Below, piece by piece: positions 44,120 to 53,013 of a stretch of DNA of 64,000 nucleotides. The notes under the pieces were generated by a model, which saw nothing but the letters and a program-made list of their open reading frames with translations, had not been told where the DNA came from and did not search any database. This DNA comes from Faecalicatena contorta (GTDB lineage Bacteria; Bacillota; Clostridia; Lachnospirales; Lachnospiraceae), in NCBI RefSeq assembly GCF_039521745.1, contig NZ_BAAACT010000153.1; one strand, 5' to 3'. The position numbers and the translations under genes were made by a program. The first letter of the stretch is position 1. Each line of letters opens with the position of its first letter.

Positions 44120-44236
44120 AAACAGGGAATATGGAGTGACTTGCCGTATATGGCCTGCATATTAGAAATCAGGCAATGCGGACAGGAAGGGATTTGATAT
44201 ATCTAAAAATCCTGATCTCCGTCTTCCCTGTTTTTA
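44120..44236 (+). terminator. Long composite hairpin with T tract
   Basis: AACAGGGAATATGGAG (44121-44136) pairs at 13 of 16 positions with CTCCGTCTTCCCTGTT (44217-44232), followed by TTTTTA. Enclosed are TTGCC...GGCAA (about 44151-44176) and GGATTT-gatatatctaa-AAATCC (about 44190-44212), so it folds as a branched stem. It probably terminates the 38043-44040 transcript. The same branched plan, with different sequence, is seen at the right end of the window. Confidence 0.6.
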
Positions 44237-44321
44237 TCCTGGATTACAGTAAAATTTTTGAATTACAGGAAAGTATATTACAAAAATATTAAGGGAATGT
44301 TAACATGAAAGGAGATTTCGC

Positions 44322-44350
44322 TTGTCCTTTTTGAAAAAGTATTGTATCAT
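44322..44350 (+). promoter_or_regulatory. Promoter of the priming transferase / LCP gene group
   Basis: TTGTCC (44322-44327), a 17-bp spacer and TATCAT (44345-44350). The gap from the terminator to the next gene (44237-44426) holds nothing else I recognise beyond a nine-codon ATG frame at 44304. Confidence 0.55.
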
Positions 44351-44426
44351 ATAACAGATAATACAGATGAATATTTAACGGGTAATTTTTATTATATATT
44401 AGATTAAGAAAAGCAGGGTGAAGTTA

Positions 44427-45830
44427 TTGATTAAAGATAATCAAAAATATTTTAACCGGATACAAGTGATTCTAGATGGTTTGATTATTATTGTATCATA
44501 TGTATTGGCTTGGTACTTAAGATTCAAAAGCGGTCTTATCGAATTGGATGACTGGTACCTGCCATTAGAAATCTATTTACGTGCACTGATTTACATTGTT
44601 CCGGGTTATTTAGTACTTTATGCATTATTTCAGGTCTATACGCCAAAAAGGATACAGGGAAGACGGCTGGAAGCCTGGCATATAACGCAGGCCAATATCA
44701 TAGGCCTTATGGGATTCATCTTGATTTTGTATTTAATCAAAGAACAGAATTTCTCCAGGAAGATGATATTTATATTTTTTTTGGTAAATGTTTTTCTGGA
44801 GGTGCTGTCCCGTAATTTAATACGGTATTTTTTAAGAAATATCAGGCGAAAGGGCTATAATCAAAAGCATATGATTCTGGTTGGTTACAGCAGAGCAGCG
44901 GAACAGTACATTGACCGGATTAACACAAATCCCGAGTGGGGTTATTCGGTAAGAGGCATTCTGGACGACCACCAGCCAAGAGGCATGGAGTACAAAGGAG
45001 TTAAGGTTATTGGCAGCATCGACAATCTGCTGATTATACTTCCTCAGAATCGTGTTGACGAGATTGCGATAACCCTTGGTATTGATGAGTATCATAAGTT
45101 GGAATATATTGTAAATATGTGCGAAAAATCTGGAGTTCATACTAAGTTTATTCCGGATTATAACAATATTATCCCCACGAAGCCATACACAGAGGATCTG
45201 CTGGGACTTCCGGTAATCAATATCAGGCATGTGCCGCTGAACAACACATCAAATAAAATTTTGAAACGTACGGTGGATATTTTTGGTGCAGTCTGTGCAT
45301 TGATTTTGTTTTCTCCGGTTATGATAATAACAGCACTGGCTATCAAAATATCTTCGCCTGGTCCTCTTATTTACAAGCAGGAGCGAGTCGGCCTTCAGAA
45401 CAAGCCGTTTGCGATGTACAAATTCCGGTCTATGGTTGTACAGGATGCAGATAAAGAAAAAAGTAAATGGACAACGAAAGATGACCCACGGGTTACAAAA
45501 GTAGGAAAGTTTATTAGAAAAACAAGTATCGATGAACTGCCGCAGCTTTGGAATGTTTTGACTGGGGATATGAGTCTTGTGGGTCCAAGACCAGAGCGGC
45601 CATTATTCGTAGAGAAGTTTAAAGAAGAGATACCAAGATATATGGTAAAGCACCAGGTTCGCCCGGGTCTCACTGGATGGGCTCAGGTAAATGGATACCG
45701 GGGAGATACTTCTATTAAAAAGCGAATCGAATATGACCTGTATTATATAGAGAACTGGACATTCGGTTTTGATTTCAAAATACTATTTCTGACTATTTTT
45801 AAAGGTTTTGTAAACAAGAATGCGTATTAA
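44427..45830 (+). CDS. Undecaprenyl-phosphate sugar phosphotransferase (WbaP/CpsE-like priming enzyme)
   Basis: 467 residues if started at TTG 44427, which has CAGGGTGA at proper distance; GTG 44418 sits on that site. Four to five N-terminal helices (about 12-130), a Rossmann-like middle region (MILVGYSRAAEQYIDRI), a further helix (VCALILFSPVMIITALAI), then the cytoplasmic bacterial sugar transferase domain: GPLIYKQERVGLQNKPF, MYKFRSMVV, KTSIDELPQLWNVLTG, MSLVGPRPERP. It attaches the first sugar phosphate, typically glucose or galactose, to undecaprenyl phosphate and so starts the repeat unit. It heads the operon that also holds both LCP ligases. Confidence 0.94.
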   Translation: MIKDNQKYFNRIQVILDGLIIIVSYVLAWYLRFKSGLIELDDWYLPLEIYLRALIYIVPGYLVLYALFQVYTPKRIQGRRLEAWHITQANIIGLMGFILILYLIKEQNFSRKMIFIFFLVNVFLEVLSRNLIRYFLRNIRRKGYNQKHMILVGYSRAAEQYIDRINTNPEWGYSVRGILDDHQPRGMEYKGVKVIGSIDNLLIILPQNRVDEIAITLGIDEYHKLEYIVNMCEKSGVHTKFIPDYNNIIPTKPYTEDLLGLPVINIRHVPLNNTSNKILKRTVDIFGAVCALILFSPVMIITALAIKISSPGPLIYKQERVGLQNKPFAMYKFRSMVVQDADKEKSKWTTKDDPRVTKVGKFIRKTSIDELPQLWNVLTGDMSLVGPRPERPLFVEKFKEEIPRYMVKHQVRPGLTGWAQVNGYRGDTSIKKRIEYDLYYIENWTFGFDFKILFLTIFKGFVNKNAY

Positions 45831-45858
45831 TAATGAAATATAATAAGGGGAGCAAGAT

Positions 45859-47058
45859 ATGGCAGGTAAAAAATCCAAAAGTAGAATGACAAAGCAGCAG
45901 CGTGCTTTGTTACATAAGAAAAAGATGAGAAAAAGGATTATCCTTCTCGTTGTAGAGATTATTCTACTCCTTGTACTGGGGGCAGCGGCTTATGCAATGT
46001 CTAAATTGGATAAACTTGATTATAAGACTGTGGACAAAAAAAATCTGGAGATCTATCAGGATACCGGAGACTTTACCAATATAGCGTTGTTCGGTCTGGA
46101 TTCGAGAGAAGGGGAACTTGACGGCGGTGTCCGCAGCGACTGTATGATGATAGGCAGTATCAATAATAAGACGAAAGAAGTAAAAGTAGTCTCTGTATTC
46201 AGAGATACTCTGACACAGCAGTCAGACGGCACTTACGATAAAGCAAATGCGGCTTATTCATACGGCGGCCCGGAGGAGGCCATAGCACTTTTAAACCGAA
46301 ATTTTGATTTGGATATCCAGAAGTATATGAGCGTTAATTTTAATGCCCTTGCAGATGTGATTGATTTGCTGGGCGGCATTGAATTAGAGCTGACAGATGA
46401 GGAAGTTTACTGGACAAATGGGTATTGTACGGAAACATCCAGAGTAGTCGGGCGGACAACAACCGATCTTACGCATGCAGGGAAAAATACGCTGGATGGT
46501 ATTCAGGCAGTTTCCTATGCCCGAATCCGATATACAGACGGTGATGATTTTAAACGTGCAGAGCGGCAGCGCCTTGTTTTGCAGCAAGTGGTAGAGAAGG
46601 CGAAAACAGCGAGTTTATCTACGTTAAATAAGATTATAGACCAGGTGCTGCCTCAGGTTTCTACTAACCTGTCCACAGGGGATTTTGTCGGGCTTGCGGC
46701 CAGTGCTGCGAAGTATCAGTTGGGCGAAATGAAAGGATTTCCGTTTGATGTCACTACAGCAGAAGACGTGATAGGGCTGGAAGGATCTTATGTTGTATCC
46801 ATTGGATTTGCAGATAATGTGCAGCAGCTTCATAAATTCTTGTTTGATGAAGATAATTATCAGACTTCAGACAAGGTACAGGCTATTAACAGCGATGTGG
46901 CTTATCTTACCGGAATCAGTGGGAATGATTATGAGGCGCCTGCGGATGACAGCGGCGGTTCAGATAGCACAGGAACCGGATATAGCGATGGAACCGGATA
47001 CGGGGATGAAGGGGACAGCAATCAGGGGGATTACAGCGGAGAAGCAGCGGAATGGTAA
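45859..47058 (+). CDS. LytR-CpsA-Psr (LCP) family wall-polymer ligase, first copy
   Basis: 399 residues. Lysine/arginine-rich N-terminus, one membrane helix (about 28-50), then the extracellular LCP domain: NIALFGLDSREGELDGG, SDCMMIGSINNKTKEVKVVS, VFRDT and ISYARIRYTDGDDFKRAERQ, with the arginines and aspartates that bind the polyprenyl pyrophosphate. A Gly/Ser/Asp-rich tail ends the protein. LCP enzymes transfer undecaprenyl-linked glycans to peptidoglycan. ATG 45859 follows AGGGGAGCAAG. A close paralogue lies at 48087 with one glycosyltransferase between them. Confidence 0.95.
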   Translation: MAGKKSKSRMTKQQRALLHKKKMRKRIILLVVEIILLLVLGAAAYAMSKLDKLDYKTVDKKNLEIYQDTGDFTNIALFGLDSREGELDGGVRSDCMMIGSINNKTKEVKVVSVFRDTLTQQSDGTYDKANAAYSYGGPEEAIALLNRNFDLDIQKYMSVNFNALADVIDLLGGIELELTDEEVYWTNGYCTETSRVVGRTTTDLTHAGKNTLDGIQAVSYARIRYTDGDDFKRAERQRLVLQQVVEKAKTASLSTLNKIIDQVLPQVSTNLSTGDFVGLAASAAKYQLGEMKGFPFDVTTAEDVIGLEGSYVVSIGFADNVQQLHKFLFDEDNYQTSDKVQAINSDVAYLTGISGNDYEAPADDSGGSDSTGTGYSDGTGYGDEGDSNQGDYSGEAAEW

Positions 47059-47070
47059 TTGAGGACAAAA

Positions 47071-48018
47071 ATGGGAGATAAAACGGTTGATATAATAATA
47101 CCGGTCTACAAGCCGGACGAAAAATTTGATATATTGATTCAAAGGCTGCTGAGACAGACATATCCGATTGGGAAGATTATTGTGATAAACACAAAAGCAG
47201 GGGCTTTCCCCTGGAATACTGCTGGTCTGGATAATAAAATACTGGTAAAAGAGATAAAACCAGAGGAATTTGACCACGGAGCAACGAGAAATATGGCTGT
47301 TGCTATGTCGGATGCGGATATTGCCGTCTGTATGACTCAGGATGCGGTTCCTTACGATGACCGGCTGATTGAGAAACTTACTGCGCCCTTTGCTGATGAA
47401 AAGACAGCCTGTGTTTATGCAAGACAGCTCCCGGATGAACGGTGTGATACAATTGAACGTTATACCAGACAGTTTAATTATCCGTCCTCAGATTGTGTGA
47501 AAACGAAAGAATCAATCAGCACTATGGGAATAAAAGCTTTTTTCTGTTCCAATGTGTGTGCGGCTTACCGGCGTACATTTTATGAGAAGGCAGGCGGATT
47601 TATAAAAAATGCAATTTTTAATGAAGATATGATTATGGCGGGTCATTTATTAAAGCTCGGTTATCAAAGTGTGTATGCGGCAGAAGCAAAAGTGATTCAC
47701 TCTCATAACTATACTTGTATGCAGCAGTTTAGGAGGAACTTTGATGTTGCGGTTTCCCAGGTTGACAATCCGGATGTTTTTGCAGGGGTCAAATCAGAAA
47801 GCGAAGGCATTCAGCTTGTAATGAAAACTGCTGCGTATCTTATAAAAAAAGGAAAGCCTTGGCTGATTATTAAATTGATAGTAAAAAGCGGATTTAAATA
47901 TACGGGATTTCTGCTTGGAAAAAATTATAAAAGGTTACCACAAAAAGTAGTGTTGAAATGCTCTTCAAATCCTAGATATTGGATAAATATGTACAAAAAA
48001 TCACAAAGTAGTGATTGA
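47071..48018 (+). CDS. Glycosyltransferase, GT2 family (rhamnosyltransferase-like)
   Basis: 315 residues from ATG 47071; a TTG at 47059 directly after the LCP stop is in frame. VDIIIPVYKPDEKFDILIQR opens the GT-A domain; ICVMTQDAVPYDD is the donor/metal region; and IFNEDMIMAGHLLKLGYQ with IHSHNYTCMQQFRRNFDV resembles rhamnosyltransferases of the RfbF/WbbL type. No dTDP-rhamnose genes occur in this window, so the donor is unproven. It is sandwiched between the two LCP genes. Confidence 0.88.
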   Translation: MGDKTVDIIIPVYKPDEKFDILIQRLLRQTYPIGKIIVINTKAGAFPWNTAGLDNKILVKEIKPEEFDHGATRNMAVAMSDADIAVCMTQDAVPYDDRLIEKLTAPFADEKTACVYARQLPDERCDTIERYTRQFNYPSSDCVKTKESISTMGIKAFFCSNVCAAYRRTFYEKAGGFIKNAIFNEDMIMAGHLLKLGYQSVYAAEAKVIHSHNYTCMQQFRRNFDVAVSQVDNPDVFAGVKSESEGIQLVMKTAAYLIKKGKPWLIIKLIVKSGFKYTGFLLGKNYKRLPQKVVLKCSSNPRYWINMYKKSQSSD

Positions 48019-48086
48019 ATTTTAGGCGGATTTATTGTAAGATAAAGTGTAATCATGAGATGAATGATTGGCAGGAAGGATTTACA

Positions 48087-49421
48087 ATGGCGAAGAGAAG
48101 AGATAGAAGACGCAGAAGAAGAGCAAAAAGAGGATTTGGGGTATGGGCTCCATGGAAGATCGCTCTGGCGGTGATAGGCGGTATCTTTATCATATTGACA
48201 ACAGCAGGCGTTGCTTTTGCCGCATCAAAACTGGGGAAAATAGAGACGACGGAGCTGGATACGGCAAAATTGAATATTTCTACAGAAGTTAAGCATAATG
48301 AAACAGGATATTTGAATGTGGCGCTTTTTGGACTGGATTCCCGGGATGGTTCTCTTGAGGCAGGTGAAAGAAGCGATACTATTATTATCGCCAGCCTTAA
48401 CAGAGCGACCAAGGAAGTGAGGCTTTGTTCCATTTTCAGGGATACTCTGCTGCAGCAGCCGGATGGTTCCTATAACAAGGCAAATGCCGCCTATTCAACG
48501 GATGGTGCGGAAGGCGCCGTTGCTATGCTAAATAAAAATCTGGATATGGATATTCAGCATTATGTAACTGTTAACTTTAACGCTCTGGTGGATGTAATAG
48601 ATGAACTCGGCGGTATAGAGCTGGATCTGACAGAGGAAGAGGTCTACTGGACAAATGGATATTGCGTCGAGACATCCAGGGTTACCGGCAAAACTACCAC
48701 AGATTTATCGGCACCGGGAAAGCAGATTTTGGACGGTGTCCAGGCAACATCATATTGCCGGATCAGATATACGCAGGGAGACGATTTTAAACGTGCAGAG
48801 AGACAGCGGACCGTTCTGGAACAGGTGGTTAAAAAAGCACAATCGGCGAATTTGTCTACCATTAACAGGATTATCGATAAAGTTTTTCCAAAGATTTCTA
48901 CAAACTTTACTTTGACAGAAATACTTGCATATGCAAAAGATGCACTGGATTATAAGCTGACCGATATGGATGGCTTTCCATTTGAAAAGTCGACTGCGAC
49001 ATTATCTGGTGTGGGAAGTTCTGTGGTACCGGAAGATCTGCAGAGCAATGTGCTCAGCCTTCATCAGTTTTTCTTTGGAAATGATGAAGGATATCATAGT
49101 CCGTCCTCCACGGTTACGGCAATCAGCAGTGAGATACAGGGATATGCGTCGTACACGATACCGGATGACCAGGCTTACACTTATGAAGTCGATGAAGGAA
49201 ACTATTACGGCGGCGCGACTGAGGGCCAGAATGGAAATGCAGGTACTGGGGAAGGCGGAGCCGTGGATAATACAGTTCCGGGGAATGATGTAACAGGCGG
49301 TAATGAGACAACGGGAAATGGTATAAATGAGAATCCTGCAGGTGATACCGGCGGAGCAGGCGGTACAGGTACAGATACTGGTGGTAATGCTGAGTACCAG
49401 GGGACAGAAAATAATTATTGA
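48087..49421 (+). CDS. LytR-CpsA-Psr (LCP) family wall-polymer ligase, second copy
   Basis: 444 residues from ATG 48087 (GGAAGGATTT upstream); the frame is open from TTG 48015 over the end of the previous gene. A striking arginine-rich cytoplasmic start (KRRDRRRRRRAKR), one membrane helix (about 23-45), then the LCP core NVALFGLDSRDGSLEAGERS, FRDTLLQQPDGSYNKANAAY and ATSYCRIRYTQGDDFKRAER. The C-terminal roughly 85 residues are a low-complexity Gly/Thr/Asn tail. It is closely similar to the copy at 45859 through the catalytic core, so a tandem duplication with a glycosyltransferase gene trapped between is likely. Confidence 0.95.
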   Translation: MAKRRDRRRRRRAKRGFGVWAPWKIALAVIGGIFIILTTAGVAFAASKLGKIETTELDTAKLNISTEVKHNETGYLNVALFGLDSRDGSLEAGERSDTIIIASLNRATKEVRLCSIFRDTLLQQPDGSYNKANAAYSTDGAEGAVAMLNKNLDMDIQHYVTVNFNALVDVIDELGGIELDLTEEEVYWTNGYCVETSRVTGKTTTDLSAPGKQILDGVQATSYCRIRYTQGDDFKRAERQRTVLEQVVKKAQSANLSTINRIIDKVFPKISTNFTLTEILAYAKDALDYKLTDMDGFPFEKSTATLSGVGSSVVPEDLQSNVLSLHQFFFGNDEGYHSPSSTVTAISSEIQGYASYTIPDDQAYTYEVDEGNYYGGATEGQNGNAGTGEGGAVDNTVPGNDVTGGNETTGNGINENPAGDTGGAGGTGTDTGGNAEYQGTENNY

Positions 49422-49443
49422 AAAGCAAAAGAGGTAGAAACGG

Positions 49444-50874
49444 ATGAGTAAAATATTAAAAAAAATAGGGACTGCATTACTGACGCTGTGCTTGACAATA
49501 TCGTGTTTTTCATTTACTGCGTTTGCAGCGGAAGGATCGCTTCAGTTTTCGGATCCGTCGGCAGCGGCAGGTGACACCGTAAAAGTTACAGTGAAAGCAA
49601 TTGCAGATGGATCTGCAATTGGGGACGTTAATTTGACGGTGACATATGATACATCGATATTAAAGTTTAAAAGTGGAACCAATACAACAGGTGGTGATGG
49701 CACCCTGCAGCTCTCTTCAAAGGGGGATGGAACAGCTTCTGAGGTGGAGTTTTCATTAGAATTCACTGCGTTGAAAGAAGGTACTACAACACTGCAGGCC
49801 ACAGATTATACGGCTTATTTGGCTTCCGATGAGTCTCTGAATCTGGCTCTTGGCAATTCAACCGTTACGATTGAAGGCGGAACACCGGTTACGGATGAAG
49901 GCAGCGACGGTGAGAACAAAGACGGAGGGGCCGCTTCAGGCGGGCTTCAGGTACAGATTGACGGCAAAACGTATACCGTTAATGAGAATTTCTCGGAGGC
50001 GGTGATTCCAAATGGATTTACGGCTACGGAGATGCAGCTTGACGGCAAGACTACAAAAGCCATGCTGCAGGAATCAAGCGGCCAGTATTTGTTTTACCTT
50101 GAGGACAGTGAAGGTAATTCCGATTACTTTCTCTACAGCACAGATGACGGTTCTTTTTCTCAGACTCAGGTAGTAGATGTGAATTCGGAATTGTCTCTAT
50201 ACCTGATGGATCATAAGGATAAAGAAGGCCTTCCGGCAGAGTACAAAGAGACAACTACGGATATAGGGGGCAAAGTGTTTACTGCATGGCAGAATGTGTC
50301 CCAGAAAGAATATTATCTTGTTTATGCACTGAGCAGCGAAGGTACAAAAGGCTACTATCAGTATGATACAACGGAGCGGACATATCAGAGATATACGGTG
50401 CCTGTCGTTGAAAAGAAAGAGAGTACGGGATCCCTGACGGAGAAGGTTATGGGGTTTCTCGAAAACTATCTGACAATAATTATGTGTGTTGTATGGGGTG
50501 CATTCTTACTGCTTCTAATTATCATTATAGTGCTGGGAATAAAGCTTTCACGCCGCAACCGTGAACTGGATGACTTGTATGATGAATATGATCTTGACGG
50601 TGATACGGATGATGGGGAAAGCATGCCGCATGTAAATAAGAAGTCACGTGACCAGTTTGTCGGATATGACGATGAAGACGACGAGGATTACGATGATGAT
50701 TTTGATGAGTATGAAGATGATGAGTATGAAGATGACAGTTACGACGAGTATGATGACAATGACTTTGAAGAATATGATGATGAATATTTAGATGAGGAAT
50801 ATGAAGACAATTCTGCTAAAAAGACAAAGAAAAAACAGGATGATGATTACTCCATGGACTTTATAGACATCTAA
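49444..50874 (+). CDS. Cohesin-like surface protein with membrane anchor and acidic tail
   Basis: 476 residues. Signal peptide about 1-29 (LLTLCLTISCFSFTAFAA). Residues about 30-145 look like a cohesin/type III-like beta domain: LQFSDPSAAAGDTVKVTVKA, GDVNLTVTYDTSILKFKSGT and the EVEFSLEFTALKEGT strand. A second region (about 170-330) has VQIDGKTYTVNENFSEAVIP and resembles domains found in membrane-anchored clostridial proteins. A transmembrane helix lies near 345-370 (LTIIMCVVWGAFLLLLIIII), followed by a cytoplasmic tail extremely rich in Asp, Glu and Tyr (DEDDEDYDDDFDEYEDDEYE). It ends the priming/LCP operon. I infer a scaffold or sensor; no enzyme motif is seen. Confidence 0.78.
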   Translation: MSKILKKIGTALLTLCLTISCFSFTAFAAEGSLQFSDPSAAAGDTVKVTVKAIADGSAIGDVNLTVTYDTSILKFKSGTNTTGGDGTLQLSSKGDGTASEVEFSLEFTALKEGTTTLQATDYTAYLASDESLNLALGNSTVTIEGGTPVTDEGSDGENKDGGAASGGLQVQIDGKTYTVNENFSEAVIPNGFTATEMQLDGKTTKAMLQESSGQYLFYLEDSEGNSDYFLYSTDDGSFSQTQVVDVNSELSLYLMDHKDKEGLPAEYKETTTDIGGKVFTAWQNVSQKEYYLVYALSSEGTKGYYQYDTTERTYQRYTVPVVEKKESTGSLTEKVMGFLENYLTIIMCVVWGAFLLLLIIIIVLGIKLSRRNRELDDLYDEYDLDGDTDDGESMPHVNKKSRDQFVGYDDEDDEDYDDDFDEYEDDEYEDDSYDEYDDNDFEEYDDEYLDEEYEDNSAKKTKKKQDDDYSMDFIDI

Positions 50875-50876
50875 GG

Positions 50877-50913
50877 AAAAGCGGGTATTGCGGCTGGCAA
50901 TACCTGCTTTATT
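50877..50913 (+). terminator. Terminator after the cohesin-like gene
   Basis: AAAGCGGGTATTG pairs with CAATACCTGCTTT around a 6-nt loop, followed by ATTGTTT. Confidence 0.82.
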
Positions 50914-50933
50914 GTTTATCCGATTAATAAAAC

Positions 50934-50962
50934 TTGAAATAGGCTTTATATTAGGGTAAAAT
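50934..50962 (+). promoter_or_regulatory. Promoter of the 50995 gene
   Basis: TTGAAA (50934-50939), a 17-bp spacer and TAAAAT (50957-50962). Confidence 0.55.
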
Positions 50963-50994
50963 TAAAAATTAGTACAGCATACTTGGAGGTAATT

Positions 50995-52929
50995 ATGAAT
51001 AATAGAAACATAAAAGAGAAAGTACTGCCTATTTTTAGCTGCCTTTTTTTATTCCTGTGTTTTACGATTGCGCTGTCTCCGCTGATCGGTACGTGCTGGA
51101 GTTTTGCAGGTTTAAAATGGGGCTGTCTGCCGGTGATTCTTATTCTGGTATTCTCGGTTTTCATTGTATATCAGTTAAGAAAAATTGATTTTTTTAAAAT
51201 CGAGTCCTGGTGGGAACTGATTATATTAGGCGGCATGACGCTTTTTGTGCTTTTTATTTATATTCAATATTCACCAGTCCTGTCCATCCAGCAGGATCAG
51301 GCGTTATATATTATGAAGACGTTTGATCTGCTCAATTATGGGACATTGGAAAAACCGGTGGATACTTTCGTACAAATGACACAGAATGGGATTATTAATC
51401 CGGACAGCACGCTGTTTGGTTATGGCGCTTTTGCAAATGGTACTCAAGTGAGAGGCAGCAGCCTTTATCCTGATTTTTATTCCGGCAGTGCTTTTTTTTA
51501 TGCAATCTGCGGTATTATTGGTAAAAAGTATGTTTTCTATGGACAAACACTTGTTATGGTGGCTAATTGCGGCCTTCTGTACTTTTTATTAAAAAACATT
51601 ATGGTTTCCCGTGATAAGCTTGTATCAGCGATTTACACTATGGCATTTGCAGTGGCTCCTGTAATAATCTGGTTTGGGAGAAGCAGTTCTACCGAACCCA
51701 CAGCATTATTTTTCTGGCTGCTGATTTTCAGCCTTTTGTTAATTAAGGATGTACCGGATTATATACTGGCGCTGGTATTTATGACCGCGATGACGTCAAG
51801 GATTGACTATTTTCTTGTAGTATTGCTTGGTATTTTCATTATTACTTACCGGAATAGAAAATGGGGAGGAATATACACAGCAGCTACGATCGGCTTTGCA
51901 TATATTGTCTCGCACGTATACTGGATATACTACAACCGGATTGCCTTCAGAGATTTTAAAATCATTAAATATCAGATTCCAATCTATATTATTGTTTTTA
52001 TTATTTCATTCCTTATTAGTAAATATGGCAGAAAGCTGGTAGAAACGATATATGGACATCCATGCTGCAAGTATATCTTAATAGCAATTGGCTTTATAGT
52101 TACATTTATGATGTTCAGAAATACATTGACGCCGGAAAAGTATTACGGCAGATTCACAGAATTCGGGCTTAATGAGTATTCTTATGAAGAGTTTATTCTG
52201 GATCATCTATATCAGACATTTCCGGCTATTATTATTGTAGTAGGGCTGGTTGGATGTTACAAACTGCTGAAACATGAAAAAATGAATATGCTGGCGGGAA
52301 TATTTATGCTTCCATTATTAGTGATTTCCTGCTATTTTGTCTATAAATCCGGAAATGCGCCTCAGATGTACTTTTTACTCAGAAGATACTACAACATTTT
52401 TCTGCCTTCTCTTTTGGTTGCATTTGTAGTGTTTATGGAATTTAAGAGCAGGGAAAAAAGGGTACTATTGTCCGCTGTATTGTTCTTACTCTCATGCAAT
52501 TTGTATATGGACAGCAAACAAAAAGTCCAGTTTGCAGAACTGGATAATGCAGTAGCTGAGTTTGAAAAGGAATATCCTGCAGGGCAGGTGGGAACTATCT
52601 TTTTTGACTATAATGATAAGTTTGACATATCGCCAATCGTATCATATGGCGCATATGATATGGTTTCTATACAAAATGAAAATGAAATGAATCGTGTCTG
52701 TGATCATACACAGTATTACGATAAGGATTCCTCAATATTTCTTACAACGGCAGAACTGGAAGGCGTACAGTACACAGATATCGTGGATTTAAGCTATTAC
52801 GAGATGAATGAAACTTTGTTAGGAATTCCAAGAGATTATAATTTTCATGAAGTGAAGATATACTTATATGATATGAATGATCTGGTTGGGAACACCTATC
52901 AGTTTGCAGTCAGAGAGGAAGGACAATAA
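50995..52929 (+). CDS. GT-C-like polytopic membrane glycosyltransferase (paralogue of 26355)
   Basis: 644 residues from ATG 50995 with GGAGG (50984-50988) upstream. About twelve hydrophobic helices. The opening SPLIGTCWSFAGLKWGCLP closely parallels SPLLGTLFEFAGLKWGWFP in the 26355 protein, and the first outer loop SIQQDQALYIMKTFDLLNYG keeps the acidic residue of GT-C enzymes. PDFYSGSAFFYAICG, WFGRSSSTEPTALFF and YWIYYNRI are also shared. It lacks the extra C-terminal domain of the paralogue. Likely an outer-face sugar transferase using a polyprenyl-phosphate donor. It has its own promoter, separate from the preceding operon. Confidence 0.7.
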   Translation: MNNRNIKEKVLPIFSCLFLFLCFTIALSPLIGTCWSFAGLKWGCLPVILILVFSVFIVYQLRKIDFFKIESWWELIILGGMTLFVLFIYIQYSPVLSIQQDQALYIMKTFDLLNYGTLEKPVDTFVQMTQNGIINPDSTLFGYGAFANGTQVRGSSLYPDFYSGSAFFYAICGIIGKKYVFYGQTLVMVANCGLLYFLLKNIMVSRDKLVSAIYTMAFAVAPVIIWFGRSSSTEPTALFFWLLIFSLLLIKDVPDYILALVFMTAMTSRIDYFLVVLLGIFIITYRNRKWGGIYTAATIGFAYIVSHVYWIYYNRIAFRDFKIIKYQIPIYIIVFIISFLISKYGRKLVETIYGHPCCKYILIAIGFIVTFMMFRNTLTPEKYYGRFTEFGLNEYSYEEFILDHLYQTFPAIIIVVGLVGCYKLLKHEKMNMLAGIFMLPLLVISCYFVYKSGNAPQMYFLLRRYYNIFLPSLLVAFVVFMEFKSREKRVLLSAVLFLLSCNLYMDSKQKVQFAELDNAVAEFEKEYPAGQVGTIFFDYNDKFDISPIVSYGAYDMVSIQNENEMNRVCDHTQYYDKDSSIFLTTAELEGVQYTDIVDLSYYEMNETLLGIPRDYNFHEVKIYLYDMNDLVGNTYQFAVREEGQ

Positions 52930-52958
52930 TTTACAAGCTGTTAAATATTTGTTACAAT
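52930..52958 (+). promoter_or_regulatory. Promoter of glmS
   Basis: TTTACA (52930-52935), a 17-bp spacer and TACAAT (52953-52958), starting right after the preceding stop codon. The leader is only about 50 nt. Confidence 0.65.
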
Positions 52959-53013
52959 ACACGCTATAGAAAATGTTACCAGATGAGTCAGACACTATGA
53001 AGGGAGTTACATT

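Noticed and set aside
44304..44330. Nine-codon ATG frame upstream of the priming transferase
   Set aside because: It lies upstream of and overlaps the -35 of the likely promoter, so it would not be on that transcript. Coincidence is more likely than a leader peptide.
52930..53013. glmS ribozyme
   Set aside because: The gap is only 84 bp, is occupied by a promoter, and shows none of the ribozyme stems.
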